Below, piece by piece: positions 35,984 to 45,461 of a DNA stretch of 64,000 bases. The DNA is taken from the NCBI RefSeq assembly GCF_947500125.1, contig NZ_CANMRA010000024.1:1-64000 (forward strand). The letters are read 5' to 3'. The translations under genes were made by a program, and so were the position numbers. This stretch comes from an uncultured Kocuria sp. GTDB lineage: Bacteria; Actinomycetota; Actinomycetes; Actinomycetales; Micrococcaceae. Numbering within the stretch: the stretch's first letter is position 1; the number at the start of each line of letters is the position of its first letter. Under the pieces are notes generated by a model. It was not told the DNA's origin. It made no database searches and worked only from the letters and a program-made list of their open reading frames with translations.

Positions 35984-36040
35984 CGAGGTCGCTGCCGACG
36001 GCGACCGGACGGTGCCCGGGCGCCGTCGGCCGCGACCTCG
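35984..36040. terminator. 20-bp hairpin after ilvD
   Basis: CGAGGTCGCTGCCGACGGCG pairs with CGCCGTCGGCCGCGACCTCG with one mismatch. It lies 19 bases beyond the ilvD stop and in front of the symporter gene. Confidence 0.7.
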
Positions 36041-36058
36041 CGGAACGGACGGACCGGG

Positions 36059-37891
36059 TCAGATCACGCGCACGGCGCCCTTGTCCGCGGAGGTGACCAT
36101 CGAGGCGTAGGCCCGCAGCGCCTTGGAGACCTGGCGCTCGCGCGGCTTCACGGGGTACCAGGGCGCCGGGCCCATGGCCTGCCGGCGGGCGGCGAGCGTG
36201 GCGTCGTCCACGTTGACGCGCAGCACGCGCCGGGCGACGTCGATCTCGATCTCATCGCCGGTCTCGACGAGGCCCACGGCGCCGCCGGCGGCGGCCTCCG
36301 GGGAGATGTGCCCGATGGAGAGGCCCGAGGTGCCGCCGGAGAAGCGGCCGTCGGTGATGAGCGCGCACTCCCGCCCGAGGCCGAGGCCCTTGAGGTAGGA
36401 GGTCGGGTAGAGCATCTCCTGCATGCCCGGGCCGCCCTTGGGGCCCTCGTGGGTGATGACCACGATGTCGCCGGGCTGCACGTTCTTGGAGAGGATCTCG
36501 AACACGGCCTCGTCCTGGGACTCGACCACGAAGGCCCTGCCCACGAAGTGGAACAGCTCCTCGTCGATGCCGGCGGTCTTGATGACCGCCCCGTCCTCGG
36601 CGATGTTGCCGTAGAGGATCGCGAGACCCCCGTCCTGCGTGTAGGCGTGCTCCACGGAGCGGATGCAGCCGTCCTCGCCGTCGAGGTCGAGGGACTCGAA
36701 CGTGTTGGCCGTGGAGAACGCCTGCGTGGTGCGCACGCCGCCGGGCGCGGCGTGGAAGAGCATCCGGGCGCGCTCCGAGGACCGGCCGCTGCGGACGTCC
36801 CACTCATCCAGCCACGTGGCCAGGTCCGGGGCGTGCACCGCGTGCACGTCCTCGTTGAGCAGGCCCGCGCGGCGCAGCTCGCCGAGGAGCGCGGGGATGC
36901 CGCCGGCGCGGTGCACGTGCTCGATGTGGAACCGCGTGGAGTTCGGCGCGACCTTGCACAGGCAGGGCACCCGGCGGGACAGGGCGTCGATGTCCGGGAG
37001 GGTGAAGTCCACCTCGCCCTCCTGGGCGGCGGCGAGGATGTGCAGGATCGTGTTGGTGGACCCGCCCATGGCGATGTCGAGGGCCATGGCGTTCTCGAAC
37101 GCCGCCTTGGTGGCGATGTTGCGCGGCAGCACGGACTCGTCGTCCTGCTCGTAGTAGCGGCAGCACAGGTCCACCACCCGGCGGCCGGCCTCGAGGAAGA
37201 GCTCCTTGCGGGCCACCTGGGTGGCCAGCGTGGTGCCGTTGCCGGGCAGGGACAGGCCGAGGGCCTCGGTGAGGCAGTTCATGGAGTTGGCGGTGAACAT
37301 GCCCGAGCAGGACCCGCAGGTGGGGCAGGCGTTGCGCTCGATCTGGCCCAGCTGCTCGTCGGTGACGGACTCGTCGACGGCCATGGACATCGCGTCCACG
37401 AGGTCCAGGCGGTGCTCCACGACGCCCTCGACGGCCTCGCCGGACTCCATGGGCCCGCCGGAGACGAAGACCACCGGGATGTTGAGCCGCAGCGCGGCCA
37501 GCAGCATGCCCGGCGTGATCTTGTCGCAGTTGGAGATGCAGACCAGGGCATCGGCCCGGTGGGCGTTGACCATGTACTCCACGGAGTCCGCGATGATGTC
37601 GCGGGAGGGCAGCGAGTAGAGCATGCCGTCGTGGCCCATCGCGATGCCGTCGTCCACCGCGATGGTGTTGAACTCCTTCGCCACGCCCCCGGCCTCCTGC
37701 ACCGCGGAGGCCACGAGGTCGCCCATGTCCTTGAGGTGCACGTGGCCCGGCACGAACTGCGTGTAGGAGTTCGCGATCGCGACGATCGGCTTCCCGAAAT
37801 CGTCGTCGCCCATGCCGGTGGCCCGCCACAGGGCGCGGGCGCCGGCCATGTTGCGGCCGTGGGTCGAGGTGCGGGAGCGGAGGTGGGGCAT
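36059..37891 (-). CDS. ilvD: Dihydroxy-acid dehydratase
   Basis: IlvD dehydrates dihydroxy acids in valine, leucine and isoleucine synthesis. The 610-residue protein starts [35 protein letters not shown]. Iron-sulfur ligands are in [12 protein letters not shown] and [21 protein letters not shown], and [14 protein letters not shown] and [21 protein letters not shown] are also present. ATG 37891 was chosen from the conserved start; the ORF track's longer version runs into the leader repeats. The leader (minus strand) contains a 13-14 bp repeat. It is alone, not with ilvBNC. Confidence 0.96.
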   Translation of the reverse strand: MPHLRSRTSTHGRNMAGARALWRATGMGDDDFGKPIVAIANSYTQFVPGHVHLKDMGDLVASAVQEAGGVAKEFNTIAVDDGIAMGHDGMLYSLPSRDIIADSVEYMVNAHRADALVCISNCDKITPGMLLAALRLNIPVVFVSGGPMESGEAVEGVVEHRLDLVDAMSMAVDESVTDEQLGQIERNACPTCGSCSGMFTANSMNCLTEALGLSLPGNGTTLATQVARKELFLEAGRRVVDLCCRYYEQDDESVLPRNIATKAAFENAMALDIAMGGSTNTILHILAAAQEGEVDFTLPDIDALSRRVPCLCKVAPNSTRFHIEHVHRAGGIPALLGELRRAGLLNEDVHAVHAPDLATWLDEWDVRSGRSSERARMLFHAAPGGVRTTQAFSTANTFESLDLDGEDGCIRSVEHAYTQDGGLAILYGNIAEDGAVIKTAGIDEELFHFVGRAFVVESQDEAVFEILSKNVQPGDIVVITHEGPKGGPGMQEMLYPTSYLKGLGLGRECALITDGRFSGGTSGLSIGHISPEAAAGGAVGLVETGDEIEIDVARRVLRVNVDDATLAARRQAMGPAPWYPVKPRERQVSKALRAYASMVTSADKGAVRVI

Positions 37892-37922
37892 GACGGAGCT
37901 GCGTCTCCTTGGTCGAGGAAGT

Positions 37923-37968
37923 CCGGAGTGGAAGTCCGGGGTTGGATTTCCGGGGTGGAAGTCCGGTG
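37923..37968. repeat. 13-14 bp tandem repeats in the ilvD leader
   Basis: Units CCGGAGTGGAAGT, CCGGGGTTGGATTT, CCGGGGTGGAAGT and a partial CCGGTGGCGG follow one another. They lie between ilvD and the divergent kinase gene, within the probable ilvD 5' leader. Confidence 0.6.
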
Positions 37969-38147
37969 GCGGGGCGGGCGGCCCGTGGGGGGCGGAGCAC
38001 CCGGGTCGACCGCCGGCGGTCCGCCGTCCAGAATACGCTTCTCCCCCGCAACGTCCTGATGGGCGGACTCGCGTCTCAGCATGTGACCCTCCGGAGCGGC
38101 ACGCTCCTACACTGGGGCCACGACACGACCCGCCGGAGGATGGGCCC

Positions 38148-39674
38148 ATGAGCAAGCACTCGACACCCCCGCGTCCGGACGACGGCGCCGACTTCAGCGT
38201 GGACCTGCAGGACGCCGTCGACCCGCTGGTGATGGCCCTCGACGTCGGCTCGACGGGCAGCCGGGGCGGTCTGCACGACGCCACGGGGACCCCGGTGCTC
38301 GGCTACCGGCACAAGATCGAGCACCAGTTCCGCACGGCGGCCGACGGCACCTCCGTGATCGACCCCGACCAGGTCACCGAGGAGCTGGCGAGGATCCTCG
38401 ACCTCGTCCTGGCCGACCCCGCGCTGGCCGGCCGGGTGACCGGGGTGGCCCTGGACACCTTCGCGTCCTCGCTCGTGGGCGTCGGGGCCGACGACGAGGC
38501 TGTCACCCCCTGCTTCACCTACGCCGATTCCCGGTGCGCCGAACAGCTGGCCGGGCTGCGCGCCGAGCTCGACGAGCCCGCCGCCCTGCAGCGCACCGGC
38601 GCCCGCCTGCACACCTCGTACCTGGCCCCGCGGCTGCGCTGGATCCGGGAGACGGACCCGCGGACGTGGGAGCGGGCCCGGCGGTGGATGTCCCTCGGCG
38701 AGTACGTGCACCTGCGCCTGCTCGGCACCGCACGCGCCGGGACCGCCACGGCCGCCTGGACCGGCATGCTGGACCGGCGCACGGGCCGGTGGGACGAGCC
38801 GCTGCTGCTGGCCTGCGGCCTGGACGCCGGGCAGCTCAGCCCCGTCCTCGACCCGCACGAGCCGATCCCGGACGTCGCGGCCTCCGTGGCCGAGCGGTGG
38901 CCCGCCCTCGAGGGGGCGCACTGGTTCGCGCCCGTGGCCGACGGGCTGAGCGCCAGCCTGGGCTCCGGCGGCGCCGACGCCTCGACTCTGGTGGTCTCGG
39001 CCGCCACCTCCGGCGCCGCGCGCGTGCTGCTGCACGAGAGCCCGGAGCGGGTGCCGAGCGGACTGTGGTGCTACCGCATCGACGCGCAACGGTGCCTGCT
39101 GGGCGGGGCCCTCAACGACGTCGGACGGGCGATCAGCTGGCTCGAGCACACGGTCGCCCTGCCGGAGGGCACCACGCTGCAGGACGTCGCCGAGGCCGAG
39201 GTCGCCGAGGGCACCCCGGTGGTGCTGCCGTTCTTCACCGGTGAGCGCTCGACCGGCTGGGCGGGCGGGGCCCGGGCGGTGCTGGCCGACGTGACCGCCT
39301 CCTCCACCGGCGCGGACCTGGCGCGGGGCGTGCTGGAGGGCGTCGCGGCCTCCTACGCGCGCGTGGCCGACCAACTCGAGGGCGTCGCGGGCGGCGTGGA
39401 GCGCGTGGTGGCCTCGGGCAGCGCGTCCCAGGACGTGCCCGGGCTGATGCAGATCCTGGCCGACACCCTGGGCAGGCCCGTGGCGCGGGCGGAGTTCAAG
39501 CGCGCGACGCTGCGCGGCACGGCGCTGCTCGCCCTCGAGACGCTGGCCCCGGACGTCGAGCGGGCCCGCCCGCCCTACGGGCCCGCGCACGAGCCGGTGC
39601 CCGGGCGCGCGGAGCACTACCGCACCGTCCGCGCCCGCTTCGAGGAGCTCTACGGAGCGCTCCTCGCCCCCTGA
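38148..39674 (+). CDS. FGGY-family carbohydrate kinase (gluconokinase-like)
   Basis: The 508-residue kinase phosphorylates a sugar or sugar acid. The ATPase phosphate-1 motif is [20 protein letters not shown], the sugar-binding TYADSRC follows, and the FGGY C-terminal signature is [19 protein letters not shown] with [21 protein letters not shown]. The general layout resembles gluconokinases of this family, but the substrate is uncertain. ATG 38148 has GGAGG upstream and a TACACT -10 box about 35 bases before. It ends directly before a dispersed hairpin. Confidence 0.82.
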   Translation: MSKHSTPPRPDDGADFSVDLQDAVDPLVMALDVGSTGSRGGLHDATGTPVLGYRHKIEHQFRTAADGTSVIDPDQVTEELARILDLVLADPALAGRVTGVALDTFASSLVGVGADDEAVTPCFTYADSRCAEQLAGLRAELDEPAALQRTGARLHTSYLAPRLRWIRETDPRTWERARRWMSLGEYVHLRLLGTARAGTATAAWTGMLDRRTGRWDEPLLLACGLDAGQLSPVLDPHEPIPDVAASVAERWPALEGAHWFAPVADGLSASLGSGGADASTLVVSAATSGAARVLLHESPERVPSGLWCYRIDAQRCLLGGALNDVGRAISWLEHTVALPEGTTLQDVAEAEVAEGTPVVLPFFTGERSTGWAGGARAVLADVTASSTGADLARGVLEGVAASYARVADQLEGVAGGVERVVASGSASQDVPGLMQILADTLGRPVARAEFKRATLRGTALLALETLAPDVERARPPYGPAHEPVPGRAEHYRTVRARFEELYGALLAP

Positions 39675-39676
39675 CC

Positions 39677-39748
39677 GCCGAACTCACCGCTCCCGCCCGA
39701 GATGCCCGGACATGTCGCCCGGTCTCGGGCGGGAGCGGTGAGTTCGGC
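39677..39748. repeat. Dispersed covarying hairpin, copy 2
   Basis: The ends GCCGAACTCACCG and CGGTGAGTTCGGC and the inner GCCCGAGA/TCTCGGGC match copies 1 and 3. The variable stem segment is CTCCC/GGGAG and pairs perfectly. The loop includes GGACATG. It starts 3 bases after the kinase stop, so here it can act as its terminator. The next 200 bases hold no gene. Confidence 0.9.
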
Positions 39749-39961
39749 GCGGGCAGGGCGCCGTCGTGCGGAGGGGGCTCGGTGGCACCTGGGAGCGAGC
39801 CGGACGTTTCCTCACACGGAGACACAATGGTGTACCTCCGCTAATAGCGTGGCTCCGGCGCGGCCGCTTTCCTAGCGTGGAGCCCGTGGGGAGGGGTGCA
39901 CGCTCCGCCCGGTGCACGAGCACCCGGTCCCACGCCCCCGCACCGCACGGAAGGAACCACG

Positions 39962-40255
39962 ATGGACGACTCCCTGGGCCGGGAACAGGCCGTCAGACTG
40001 CACCAGGCGCTCGAGCGGGCGTCGATCAAGCACCGCCGGCTCTGGGTCCGCTACCTCAGCCTCGGCGGTAGGGCCGACGAGCTCGAGGTCGGCGCGTACC
40101 TGCACCAGTGCCTGGAGCTGCCCCCGCGGGAGCGGGACCTGCTGTCCTGGGCGGCCAACACCCTGCTCGACCGCCGCTACCACCCGCACGTGCCCTCGAG
40201 CGCCGACCTGCTGCGCCCGGGCAGCGACCGCGGCGTCCCGGAGCGCACCGCGTGA
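39962..40255 (+). CDS. Small conserved hypothetical protein (LWVRY...LGG family), copy 1
   Basis: I do not know a name for this family. The 97-residue soluble protein contains RRLWVRYLSLGGRADELEVG, AYLHQCLELPPRERDLLSWAANTLL and an ending PSSADLL. A paralogue at 52557 shares LWLRYVHLGGEVGELELDAYLH and LPPRHRDGL. Conserved acidic and aromatic positions suggest an all-helical fold. ATG 39962 follows AAGGA. It is alone between the hairpin repeat and the convergent thiolase gene. Confidence 0.7.
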   Translation: MDDSLGREQAVRLHQALERASIKHRRLWVRYLSLGGRADELEVGAYLHQCLELPPRERDLLSWAANTLLDRRYHPHVPSSADLLRPGSDRGVPERTA

Positions 40256-40283
40256 GCGGCCGGCCCGCCGGGCGCGGCAGGGG

Positions 40284-41474
40284 TCAGTCGCGGTAGAGCA
40301 GCAGCGCCTCGCCCTGGCCGCCGCCGCCGCACAGGGAGACCGCGGCCTTGCCGGACCCGCGGCGGGAGAGCTCGAACGCCGCGTGCAGCGCCAGGCGCGC
40401 CCCGGAGGCACCGATCGGGTGGCCGACGGCCACGGCGCCGCCGTGGATGTTGGCCTTCTCCACCGGGTAGTCGAGGTCCCGCAGCGACTGGATCAGCACG
40501 GACGCGAACGCCTCGTTGATCTCGATGAAGTCCAGGTCCTGCACGGACCAGCCGGCCTTCTCGAGGGCGGCCTCGATCGCCCGGGACGGCTGGGAGTGCA
40601 GCGAGGTGTCGGGCCCGGCCACCTGGCCGGGGGATCCGACCACGGCCAGGTACTCGAGGCCGTGGCGCTCGGCGTACTCCCGGCTGGTCAGGACCACGGC
40701 GGCCGCGCCGTCCGACAGCGGTGAGGAGTTGCCGGCCGTGATGGTGCCGTCCTTCGCGAAGGCCGGGCGCAGCCTCGCCATCGACTCCGCCGTGGACTCC
40801 GGCCGGACGCCCTGGTCGGTGTCGACGACCAGCGGCTCGCCCTTGCGCTGCGGGACGGTGACCGGGGCGATCTCGTCGCGGAAGACGCCGTCCTCCGCGG
40901 CGCGGGCCGCGCGCTGGTGGCTCTGGGCGGCGACCTGGTCCTGCTCCTCCCGGGAGATCGAGCGCTCGCCGTTGCCGGACTCTGTGAGGGAGCCCATGGA
41001 CACGCACGCGGCGACGTCGACGAGCCCGTCCTTGGCCACGGCGTCCTCGAGCTTGAGGTCGCCGTAGCTCTTGCCCTGCCGCACGCCCATCGCGAGGTGC
41101 GGGGTGTTGGTCATGGACTCCTGGCCGCCGGCCACGACGATCTCGGCCTCGCCCGCGCGGATCATGCGGGCGGCGTTGGTGATGGCCACGAGCCCGGAGA
41201 GGCAGACCTTGTTGACGGTCTCGGCGGGCACGTCCAGCGGGATGCCCGCGGTGACGGCGGCCTGGCGGGCCGGGTTCTGCCCGGCGCCGGCCTGCAGGAC
41301 GTGGCCCATGACCACGTAGTCCACCTGCTCGGGGGCGATCCCGGCGCGCTCGAGCGCGGCCCGGATGGCGTGGGCGCCCAGTTCGGCCGCGGTGAAGGAC
41401 GCCAGGTGGCCCAGGATCTTGCCCTGGGGCGTGCGGGCGCCGGACAGGACGACGACGTCGGTGGCGGTGCTCAT
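40284..41474 (-). CDS. Acetyl-CoA acetyltransferase (thiolase)
   Basis: The enzyme cleaves acetoacetyl-CoA into two acetyl-CoA (or the reverse). The 396-residue protein shows the active-site Cys in [12 protein letters not shown], His in [13 protein letters not shown] and the second Cys in [15 protein letters not shown] 41474 overlaps the scoB stop (ATGA). The gene order scoA-scoB-thiolase with a nearby 3-hydroxybutyrate dehydrogenase makes ketone-body catabolism the likely job. atoB or phaA are possible names. Confidence 0.95.
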   Translation of the reverse strand: MSTATDVVVLSGARTPQGKILGHLASFTAAELGAHAIRAALERAGIAPEQVDYVVMGHVLQAGAGQNPARQAAVTAGIPLDVPAETVNKVCLSGLVAITNAARMIRAGEAEIVVAGGQESMTNTPHLAMGVRQGKSYGDLKLEDAVAKDGLVDVAACVSMGSLTESGNGERSISREEQDQVAAQSHQRAARAAEDGVFRDEIAPVTVPQRKGEPLVVDTDQGVRPESTAESMARLRPAFAKDGTITAGNSSPLSDGAAAVVLTSREYAERHGLEYLAVVGSPGQVAGPDTSLHSQPSRAIEAALEKAGWSVQDLDFIEINEAFASVLIQSLRDLDYPVEKANIHGGAVAVGHPIGASGARLALHAAFELSRRGSGKAAVSLCGGGGQGEALLLYRD

Positions 41475-42175
41475 CGGTTCTCCTCAGCGCCGCCGGGGAC
41501 GGCGGCGGTCTCGGTGGGGACGGTGTCGGGGGTGACGTCCTGCAGGTCGGTGCGGAAGGACGCCTCGGTCTTCTCCCGGATCTCCTCCTCGGTGACCCCG
41601 GGGGCGAGGCTGCGCAGCACGAGGCCGCCGTCCTCGACGTCGAAGACGCACAGGTCCGTGACGATGCGGTCGACCACGCGCACGCCGGTGAGCGGGAGGT
41701 CGCACTCGATCTTGATCTTGGCGGAGCCGTCCTTGGTCACGTGTTCGGTCAGCACGACGACGCGCGGGGTGCCGGCCACCAGGTCCATGGCGCCGCCCAT
41801 CCCCTTGACCATCTTGCCGGGGATCATCCAGTTGGCGAGGTCGCCGGTGCCGGAGACCTGCATGGCGCCGAGGATCGCGATCTTGACGTGGCCGCCGCGG
41901 ATCATCCCGAAGGACGTGGCGGAGTCGAAGATCGAGGCCCCGGGCAGCAGCGTGATGGTCTGCTTGCCGGCGTTGATGAGGTCCGGGTCCTCGTCGCCCT
42001 CGTAGGGGAACGGGCCCATGCCGAGCACGCCGTTCTCGGACTGCAGCACCACGTTCACGCCCTCGGGCAGGTTGTTGGCCACGAGGGTGGGGATGCCGAT
42101 GCCGAGGTTGACGTAGTCGCCGTCGGAGAGCTCGACGGCGGCGATCGCCGCCATCTCGTCGCGGGTCCAGCTCAT
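41471..42175 (-). CDS. scoB: 3-oxoacid CoA-transferase subunit B
   Basis: Subunit B of a 3-oxoacid CoA-transferase activates acetoacetate using succinyl-CoA. The 234-residue protein has the catalytic Glu in [13 protein letters not shown] and the glycine-rich [14 protein letters not shown]. PcaJ (3-oxoadipate) is a close alternative, but the thiolase and hydroxybutyrate dehydrogenase nearby favour Sco. ATG 42175 overlaps the subunit A stop. The C-terminus has a short acidic/Pro tail beyond the conserved domain. Confidence 0.9.
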   Translation of the reverse strand: MSWTRDEMAAIAAVELSDGDYVNLGIGIPTLVANNLPEGVNVVLQSENGVLGMGPFPYEGDEDPDLINAGKQTITLLPGASIFDSATSFGMIRGGHVKIAILGAMQVSGTGDLANWMIPGKMVKGMGGAMDLVAGTPRVVVLTEHVTKDGSAKIKIECDLPLTGVRVVDRIVTDLCVFDVEDGGLVLRSLAPGVTEEEIREKTEASFRTDLQDVTPDTVPTETAAVPGGAEENR

Positions 42176-42909
42176 GCCTGGTCTCCGTTCTGCTGGTCGG
42201 CCCGCCCGGCCGGGCGGGGGCGGACGGTGCGCTGCTCGATGTCCTTGGGCGCGCCGCTGTACTGCGCGACGTGCTGGACGTAGACGCCCGGGGTCACGAC
42301 GTGGTCCGGGTGGATCTGCCCGACCTCCACGAGGTGCTCGACCTCGGCGAAGGTGACCTTCCCGGCGGTCGCGACGATCGGGTTGAAGTTGCGCGCGGTG
42401 TAGCGGTACACGAGGTTGCCGTCGGAGTCGCCGGTGTGGGCGTGGACCAGGGCGATGTCGGCGACGATGCCGCGCTCCTGCACGTAGGTCTCGCCGTCGA
42501 ACTCGGCGTGCGGCTTGCCCTCGGCCACGAGGGTGCCGACCCCGGTCCTCGTGTAGAAGGCGGGGATGCCCGCGCCGCCGGCCCGGAGCCGCTCGGCCAG
42601 GGTGCCCTGCGGGTTGAACTCGACCTCGAGCTCGCCGTCCAGGTACTGCTGGGCGAACAGCTTGTTCTCGCCCACGTAGGAGGCGAGGACCTTCTTGACC
42701 TGGCGGTTCTCGAGCAGGACGCCGAGGCCCTTGCCGTCCACGCCCATGTTGTTGGAGACCACCGTGAGGTCCGTGACCCCGGAGTCCCGCACCGCGTCGA
42801 TGAGATCCCGCGGGATCCCGCTGAGCCCGAACCCGCCCACGGCGAGCGTCATGCCGTCCCGCAGGCTCTCCGCCAGCAGCTCGGCGGCGTTGTCCCTGAC
42901 CTTGGACAC
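42172..42909 (-). CDS. scoA: 3-oxoacid CoA-transferase subunit A
   Basis: Subunit A pairs with scoB. The 245-residue protein has [33 protein letters not shown] and [16 protein letters not shown], characteristic of this subunit. The start is GTG 42909, with AAAGGGA before it. A strong promoter (TTGACC-17-TAGATT) lies 40 bases upstream, in the region shared with the divergent IclR gene. It is the first gene of the scoA-scoB-thiolase operon. Confidence 0.93.
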   Translation of the reverse strand: MSKVRDNAAELLAESLRDGMTLAVGGFGLSGIPRDLIDAVRDSGVTDLTVVSNNMGVDGKGLGVLLENRQVKKVLASYVGENKLFAQQYLDGELEVEFNPQGTLAERLRAGGAGIPAFYTRTGVGTLVAEGKPHAEFDGETYVQERGIVADIALVHAHTGDSDGNLVYRYTARNFNPIVATAGKVTFAEVEHLVEVGQIHPDHVVTPGVYVQHVAQYSGAPKDIEQRTVRPRPAGRADQQNGDQA

Positions 42910-42948
42910 CCTTGTCCCTTTCTCTCGTGCGACTGTGACTCAGACCTC

Positions 42949-42977
42949 AATCTAAGGAGCCTCCACATGTCGGTCAA
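42949..42977 (-). promoter_or_regulatory. Promoter of the scoAB-thiolase operon
   Basis: On the minus strand TTGACC (42972-42977) and TAGATT (42949-42954) are separated by exactly 17 bases, the best canonical promoter in the window. The IclR gene transcribed the other way is the probable regulator. Confidence 0.7.
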
Positions 42978-43039
42978 CAGAACCGGCGGAACGCCAGTAC
43001 TTCTCCTCAGCATCCGGCCATTCGTGCGCCGAGTGTCCA

Positions 43040-43054
43040 TATAGTGGAGCCATG
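43040..43054 (+). promoter_or_regulatory. -10 box for leaderless iclR transcription
   Basis: TATAGT (43040-43045), 6 bases and ATG 43052. GGAG within the gap could also be read as a Shine-Dalgarno sequence, but it is too close to the ATG to work as one. Confidence 0.55.
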
Positions 43055-43831
43055 GGACAGGAGCGGACGGCGGGTTCGGGCACCCAGGTGGTCCACCGGG
43101 TGGCGCGGCTGCTGCGCGCCGTGGCCGGACAGGAGCAGGGCAGCACCGTGGCGGAGCTCGCGGCCGAGACCGGACTGACCCGCCCCACCGTGCACCGGCT
43201 GCTCACGGGCCTGGCCGAGGAGGGTCTCGTGGACCGCGCCGCGGGGACGGGGACCTGGCAGCTGGGCCCCGAGCTGTACGTGCTGGGCGCGGTCGCGGCC
43301 CACCGCTATCCGATCCGCGAGCTGGCCGGGCCCTCGCTGCGCCGGCTGGCGGAGGCCACCGGCGAGAGCGCGTTCCTGTCGGTCCGCCGCGGGCTCGAGA
43401 CCGTCTGCCTGGCGCGCGTGGAGGGTGCGTTCCCGATCCGCTCCCACGTCCTCTACGAGGGGCTGCGGCTGCCGCTGGGCGTGGCCTCGGCGGGGCTGGC
43501 GATCCTGGCCCACCTCCCGGACGCTGAGGTGGAGCGGGTCCTCGCGGCCACGACCGGGGCCCGCGCCGGCTGGGGTCCGGGTCACACGCCCGAGCGGATC
43601 CGGGACCTGCTCGCGGACGTCCGGCGGGAGGGCTTCGCCGTGAACCCCGGGCTGATCGTCGAGGGCAGCTGGGGCATGGCCGCCGCGGTCTTCGACGCGA
43701 CGGGGGCGCCGGTCTACGCGCTGAGCCTCACGGGCATCGAGCCCCGGTTCACCGGCGAGCGCCGGCAGCCCCTGGGGCGGGCCCTGCTCACGGAGGCCCA
43801 CCGGCTCTCCCGGGAGCTGGGCCACCGCTGA
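43052..43831 (+). CDS. IclR-family transcriptional regulator
   Basis: The 259-residue protein has an N-terminal winged HTH (LAAETGLTRPTVHRLLTGLAEEGLVDR, about residues 35-60). The C-terminal IclR effector domain contains GESAFLSVRRGLETVCLARVEG, LGVASAGLAILA and the GFAVNPGLIVEGSWGMAAAVFD signature. It is divergent from scoAB and next to bdhA, so acetoacetate or a related acid may be the effector. PcaR/PobR-like roles are a known alternative for this family. Confidence 0.9.
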   Translation: MGQERTAGSGTQVVHRVARLLRAVAGQEQGSTVAELAAETGLTRPTVHRLLTGLAEEGLVDRAAGTGTWQLGPELYVLGAVAAHRYPIRELAGPSLRRLAEATGESAFLSVRRGLETVCLARVEGAFPIRSHVLYEGLRLPLGVASAGLAILAHLPDAEVERVLAATTGARAGWGPGHTPERIRDLLADVRREGFAVNPGLIVEGSWGMAAAVFDATGAPVYALSLTGIEPRFTGERRQPLGRALLTEAHRLSRELGHR

Positions 43832-43954
43832 GCGGCCCGGGCCGGCGGCAGACCGTCCGGGCGGCCGGGCCCGTCCGGACCGGCAGCGGGCGGTCCGGGC
43901 CGCCGGGCTGTCCGGACGCGGCACCGCAGCCCACCGCCGCGGCGTGGGGCGGGC
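43832..43954. other. GC-rich self-complementary spacer between iclR and bdhA
   Basis: This 123-base convergent spacer holds two related GTCCGG...CCGGAC inverted repeats (near 43854-43882 and 43889-43918). They probably act as the terminator for both genes. No reading frame of interest was seen. Confidence 0.4.
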
Positions 43955-44719
43955 TCAGCGCGCCGTCCAGCCGCCGTCCATCGTGTAGGAGGCCCCGGTG
44001 ACCATGGACGCATGCGGTCCGGCCAGCCACGCGACCAGGCTGCCGACGTCCTCCGGGTCCACGAGCTTCTTGATCGGCGTCTCGCCGAGCATGATCCGCT
44101 CCACCACCTCGGACTCGGGGATCCCGTGCACCCTCGCCTGGTCGGTGATCTGCTTCTCGACGAGCGGAGTGCGCACGTAGCCGGGGTTGATGCAGTTGCT
44201 CGTCACCCCGTGGGCCGCGCCCTCGACCGCGACGGTCTTGGACAGCCCCTCCAGGCCGTGCTTCGCCGAGACGTAGGCGCTCTTGTAGGGGGACGCCCGC
44301 AGCCCGTGCACGGAGGAGACGTTGATGACGCGCCCCCAGCCCCTCTCGTACATGTGCGGCAGCGCGGCGCGCACCAGCAGGAACGGGGACTCCAGCATCA
44401 GCACCAGGATCCGGTGGAAGTCCGCGGGGTCGAACTCCTGGAGGGGGGCGACCTTCTGGATGCCGGCGTTGTTGACCAGCACGTCGACCTCGAGACTCAG
44501 CTCGGCGAGCGCCGCGGTGTCGAGCAGGTCGACGGCCCACGCGCGGCCGCCGAGCTCGTCCGCGATGCGCCGCGCCCCGGCCTCGTCGACGTCGGCCACG
44601 ACCACGTGCGCGCCGGAGCCGGCGAGGGCCCGGGCGGCGGCCAGGCCGATGCCGCTCGCGCCACCGGTGACGAGCGCCGTGCGGCCCTCGAGGTCCTGCT
44701 GCTGGGGCGTCGGGGACAT
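43955..44719 (-). CDS. 3-hydroxybutyrate dehydrogenase (SDR)
   Basis: The enzyme oxidises 3-hydroxybutyrate to acetoacetate, feeding the scoAB transferase. The 254-residue SDR has VTGGASGIGLAAARAL, LVNNAGIQKVAPLQEFD, catalytic Tyr/Lys in AYVSAKHGLEGLSKT and NCINPGYVRTPLVEKQI, the last being very typical of bacterial BdhA. The end is YTMDGGWTAR. ATG 44719 was chosen over the longer frame. bdhA is a reasonable name. Confidence 0.9.
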   Translation of the reverse strand: MSPTPQQQDLEGRTALVTGGASGIGLAAARALAGSGAHVVVADVDEAGARRIADELGGRAWAVDLLDTAALAELSLEVDVLVNNAGIQKVAPLQEFDPADFHRILVLMLESPFLLVRAALPHMYERGWGRVINVSSVHGLRASPYKSAYVSAKHGLEGLSKTVAVEGAAHGVTSNCINPGYVRTPLVEKQITDQARVHGIPESEVVERIMLGETPIKKLVDPEDVGSLVAWLAGPHASMVTGASYTMDGGWTAR

Positions 44720-44914
44720 GGGGGTCCTTCCTCTGGTCCGTCGTGCCCGCGGGGTGAGGGGCACGGATCACCGCCACGGTATGTGATCCAGGCCATGTTC
44801 GCGAAGGACAGAGCCGCCCGGGAGCGCGCGCCGGGTCGTGTCACACGGCGTCATGTCCGTCATCCGGGCGCCGAATGGCGCAGCGCGCACGGGTGCGCTT
44901 GGATGACAGGGTCA

Positions 44915-45013
44915 CCATCCAGAGCGGCCGAGAGATCTGGCTCGACGACGCCGCAGCAACCCGGGCGACGGTTCCCCGTCCCGCCTCCGGTGCTACCGCC
45001 AGGACCGATGGAA
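44915..45013 (+). ncRNA. SAM-I (S-box) riboswitch upstream of the metE-like pair
   Basis: GAGCGGCCGAGAGATCTGGC, GCCGCAGCAACCC, a variable arm, CGGTGCTACCGCCAGGACC and GATGG closing with CCATC are in order. GAAAGGA, the ribosome-binding site of the next gene, directly follows the closing strand, so control is probably translational. The remainder of 44720-45027 has no gene. Confidence 0.93.
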
Positions 45014-45027
45014 AGGACGTACGACCC

Positions 45028-45357
45028 GTGCTGCACAGCGCCGACCGCATCCGCACGACCCACGCCGGATCCCTCCCCCGGACGCCCGCCCTGCTCGAGG
45101 CGAACCGGGCGAAGGGCGGCGTCCCGGAGGCCGAGTACGACCGGCTCCTGCAGGACTCGGTGATCGACGTGGTCCGCCGGCAGGACGAGCTCGTGGCCGA
45201 CCGGATCGAGCGCTTCGCCCGCCAGGTGGGCCGCGAGAACGTCATCGCCTCCACCGACTGCGGGCTGGGCGGGCGGATCCACCCGCAGATCGCGTGGGCC
45301 GAGCTCGAGACCCTCGCCCGCGGCGCCGAGCTCGCCTCCCGCCGGCTCTGGCTTTGA
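45028..45357 (+). pseudogene. Internally deleted cobalamin-independent methionine synthase-like gene
   Basis: The 109-residue product joins the N-terminal strand-helix of a MetE-like protein (RIRTTHAGSLPRTPALLEANRA, ending VVRRQ) directly to the C-terminal piece (ELVADRIERFA, then GRENVIASTDCGLGG). Both halves match the intact gene at 45462 closely. The missing central 290 or so residues contain the zinc ligands His-X-Cys (FHLCWGS), so it cannot be a normal methyltransferase. The reading frame is intact, with GTG 45028 and a good GAAAGGA site under the SAM riboswitch. It may be a decaying duplicate or a retained small protein. Confidence 0.75.
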
Positions 45358-45389
45358 CCGGCACCGGCCCCCTCCGGCGCTCCCCGACC

Positions 45390-45449
45390 TTCCCGCCGTT
45401 CCCGCCGTCCCCGCCGTCCCCGCCGTCCCCGCCGTCCCCGCCGTCCCCG
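45390..45449. repeat. 9-bp tandem repeat (CCCCGCCGT)n
   Basis: About six to seven units of CCCCGCCGT (first ones slightly varied) run up to the GGAGG ribosome-binding site of the intact metE-like gene. The C-rich array lacks start or stop codons of interest and looks like a variable-number repeat. Confidence 0.8.
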
Positions 45450-45461
45450 AGGAGGACACCC

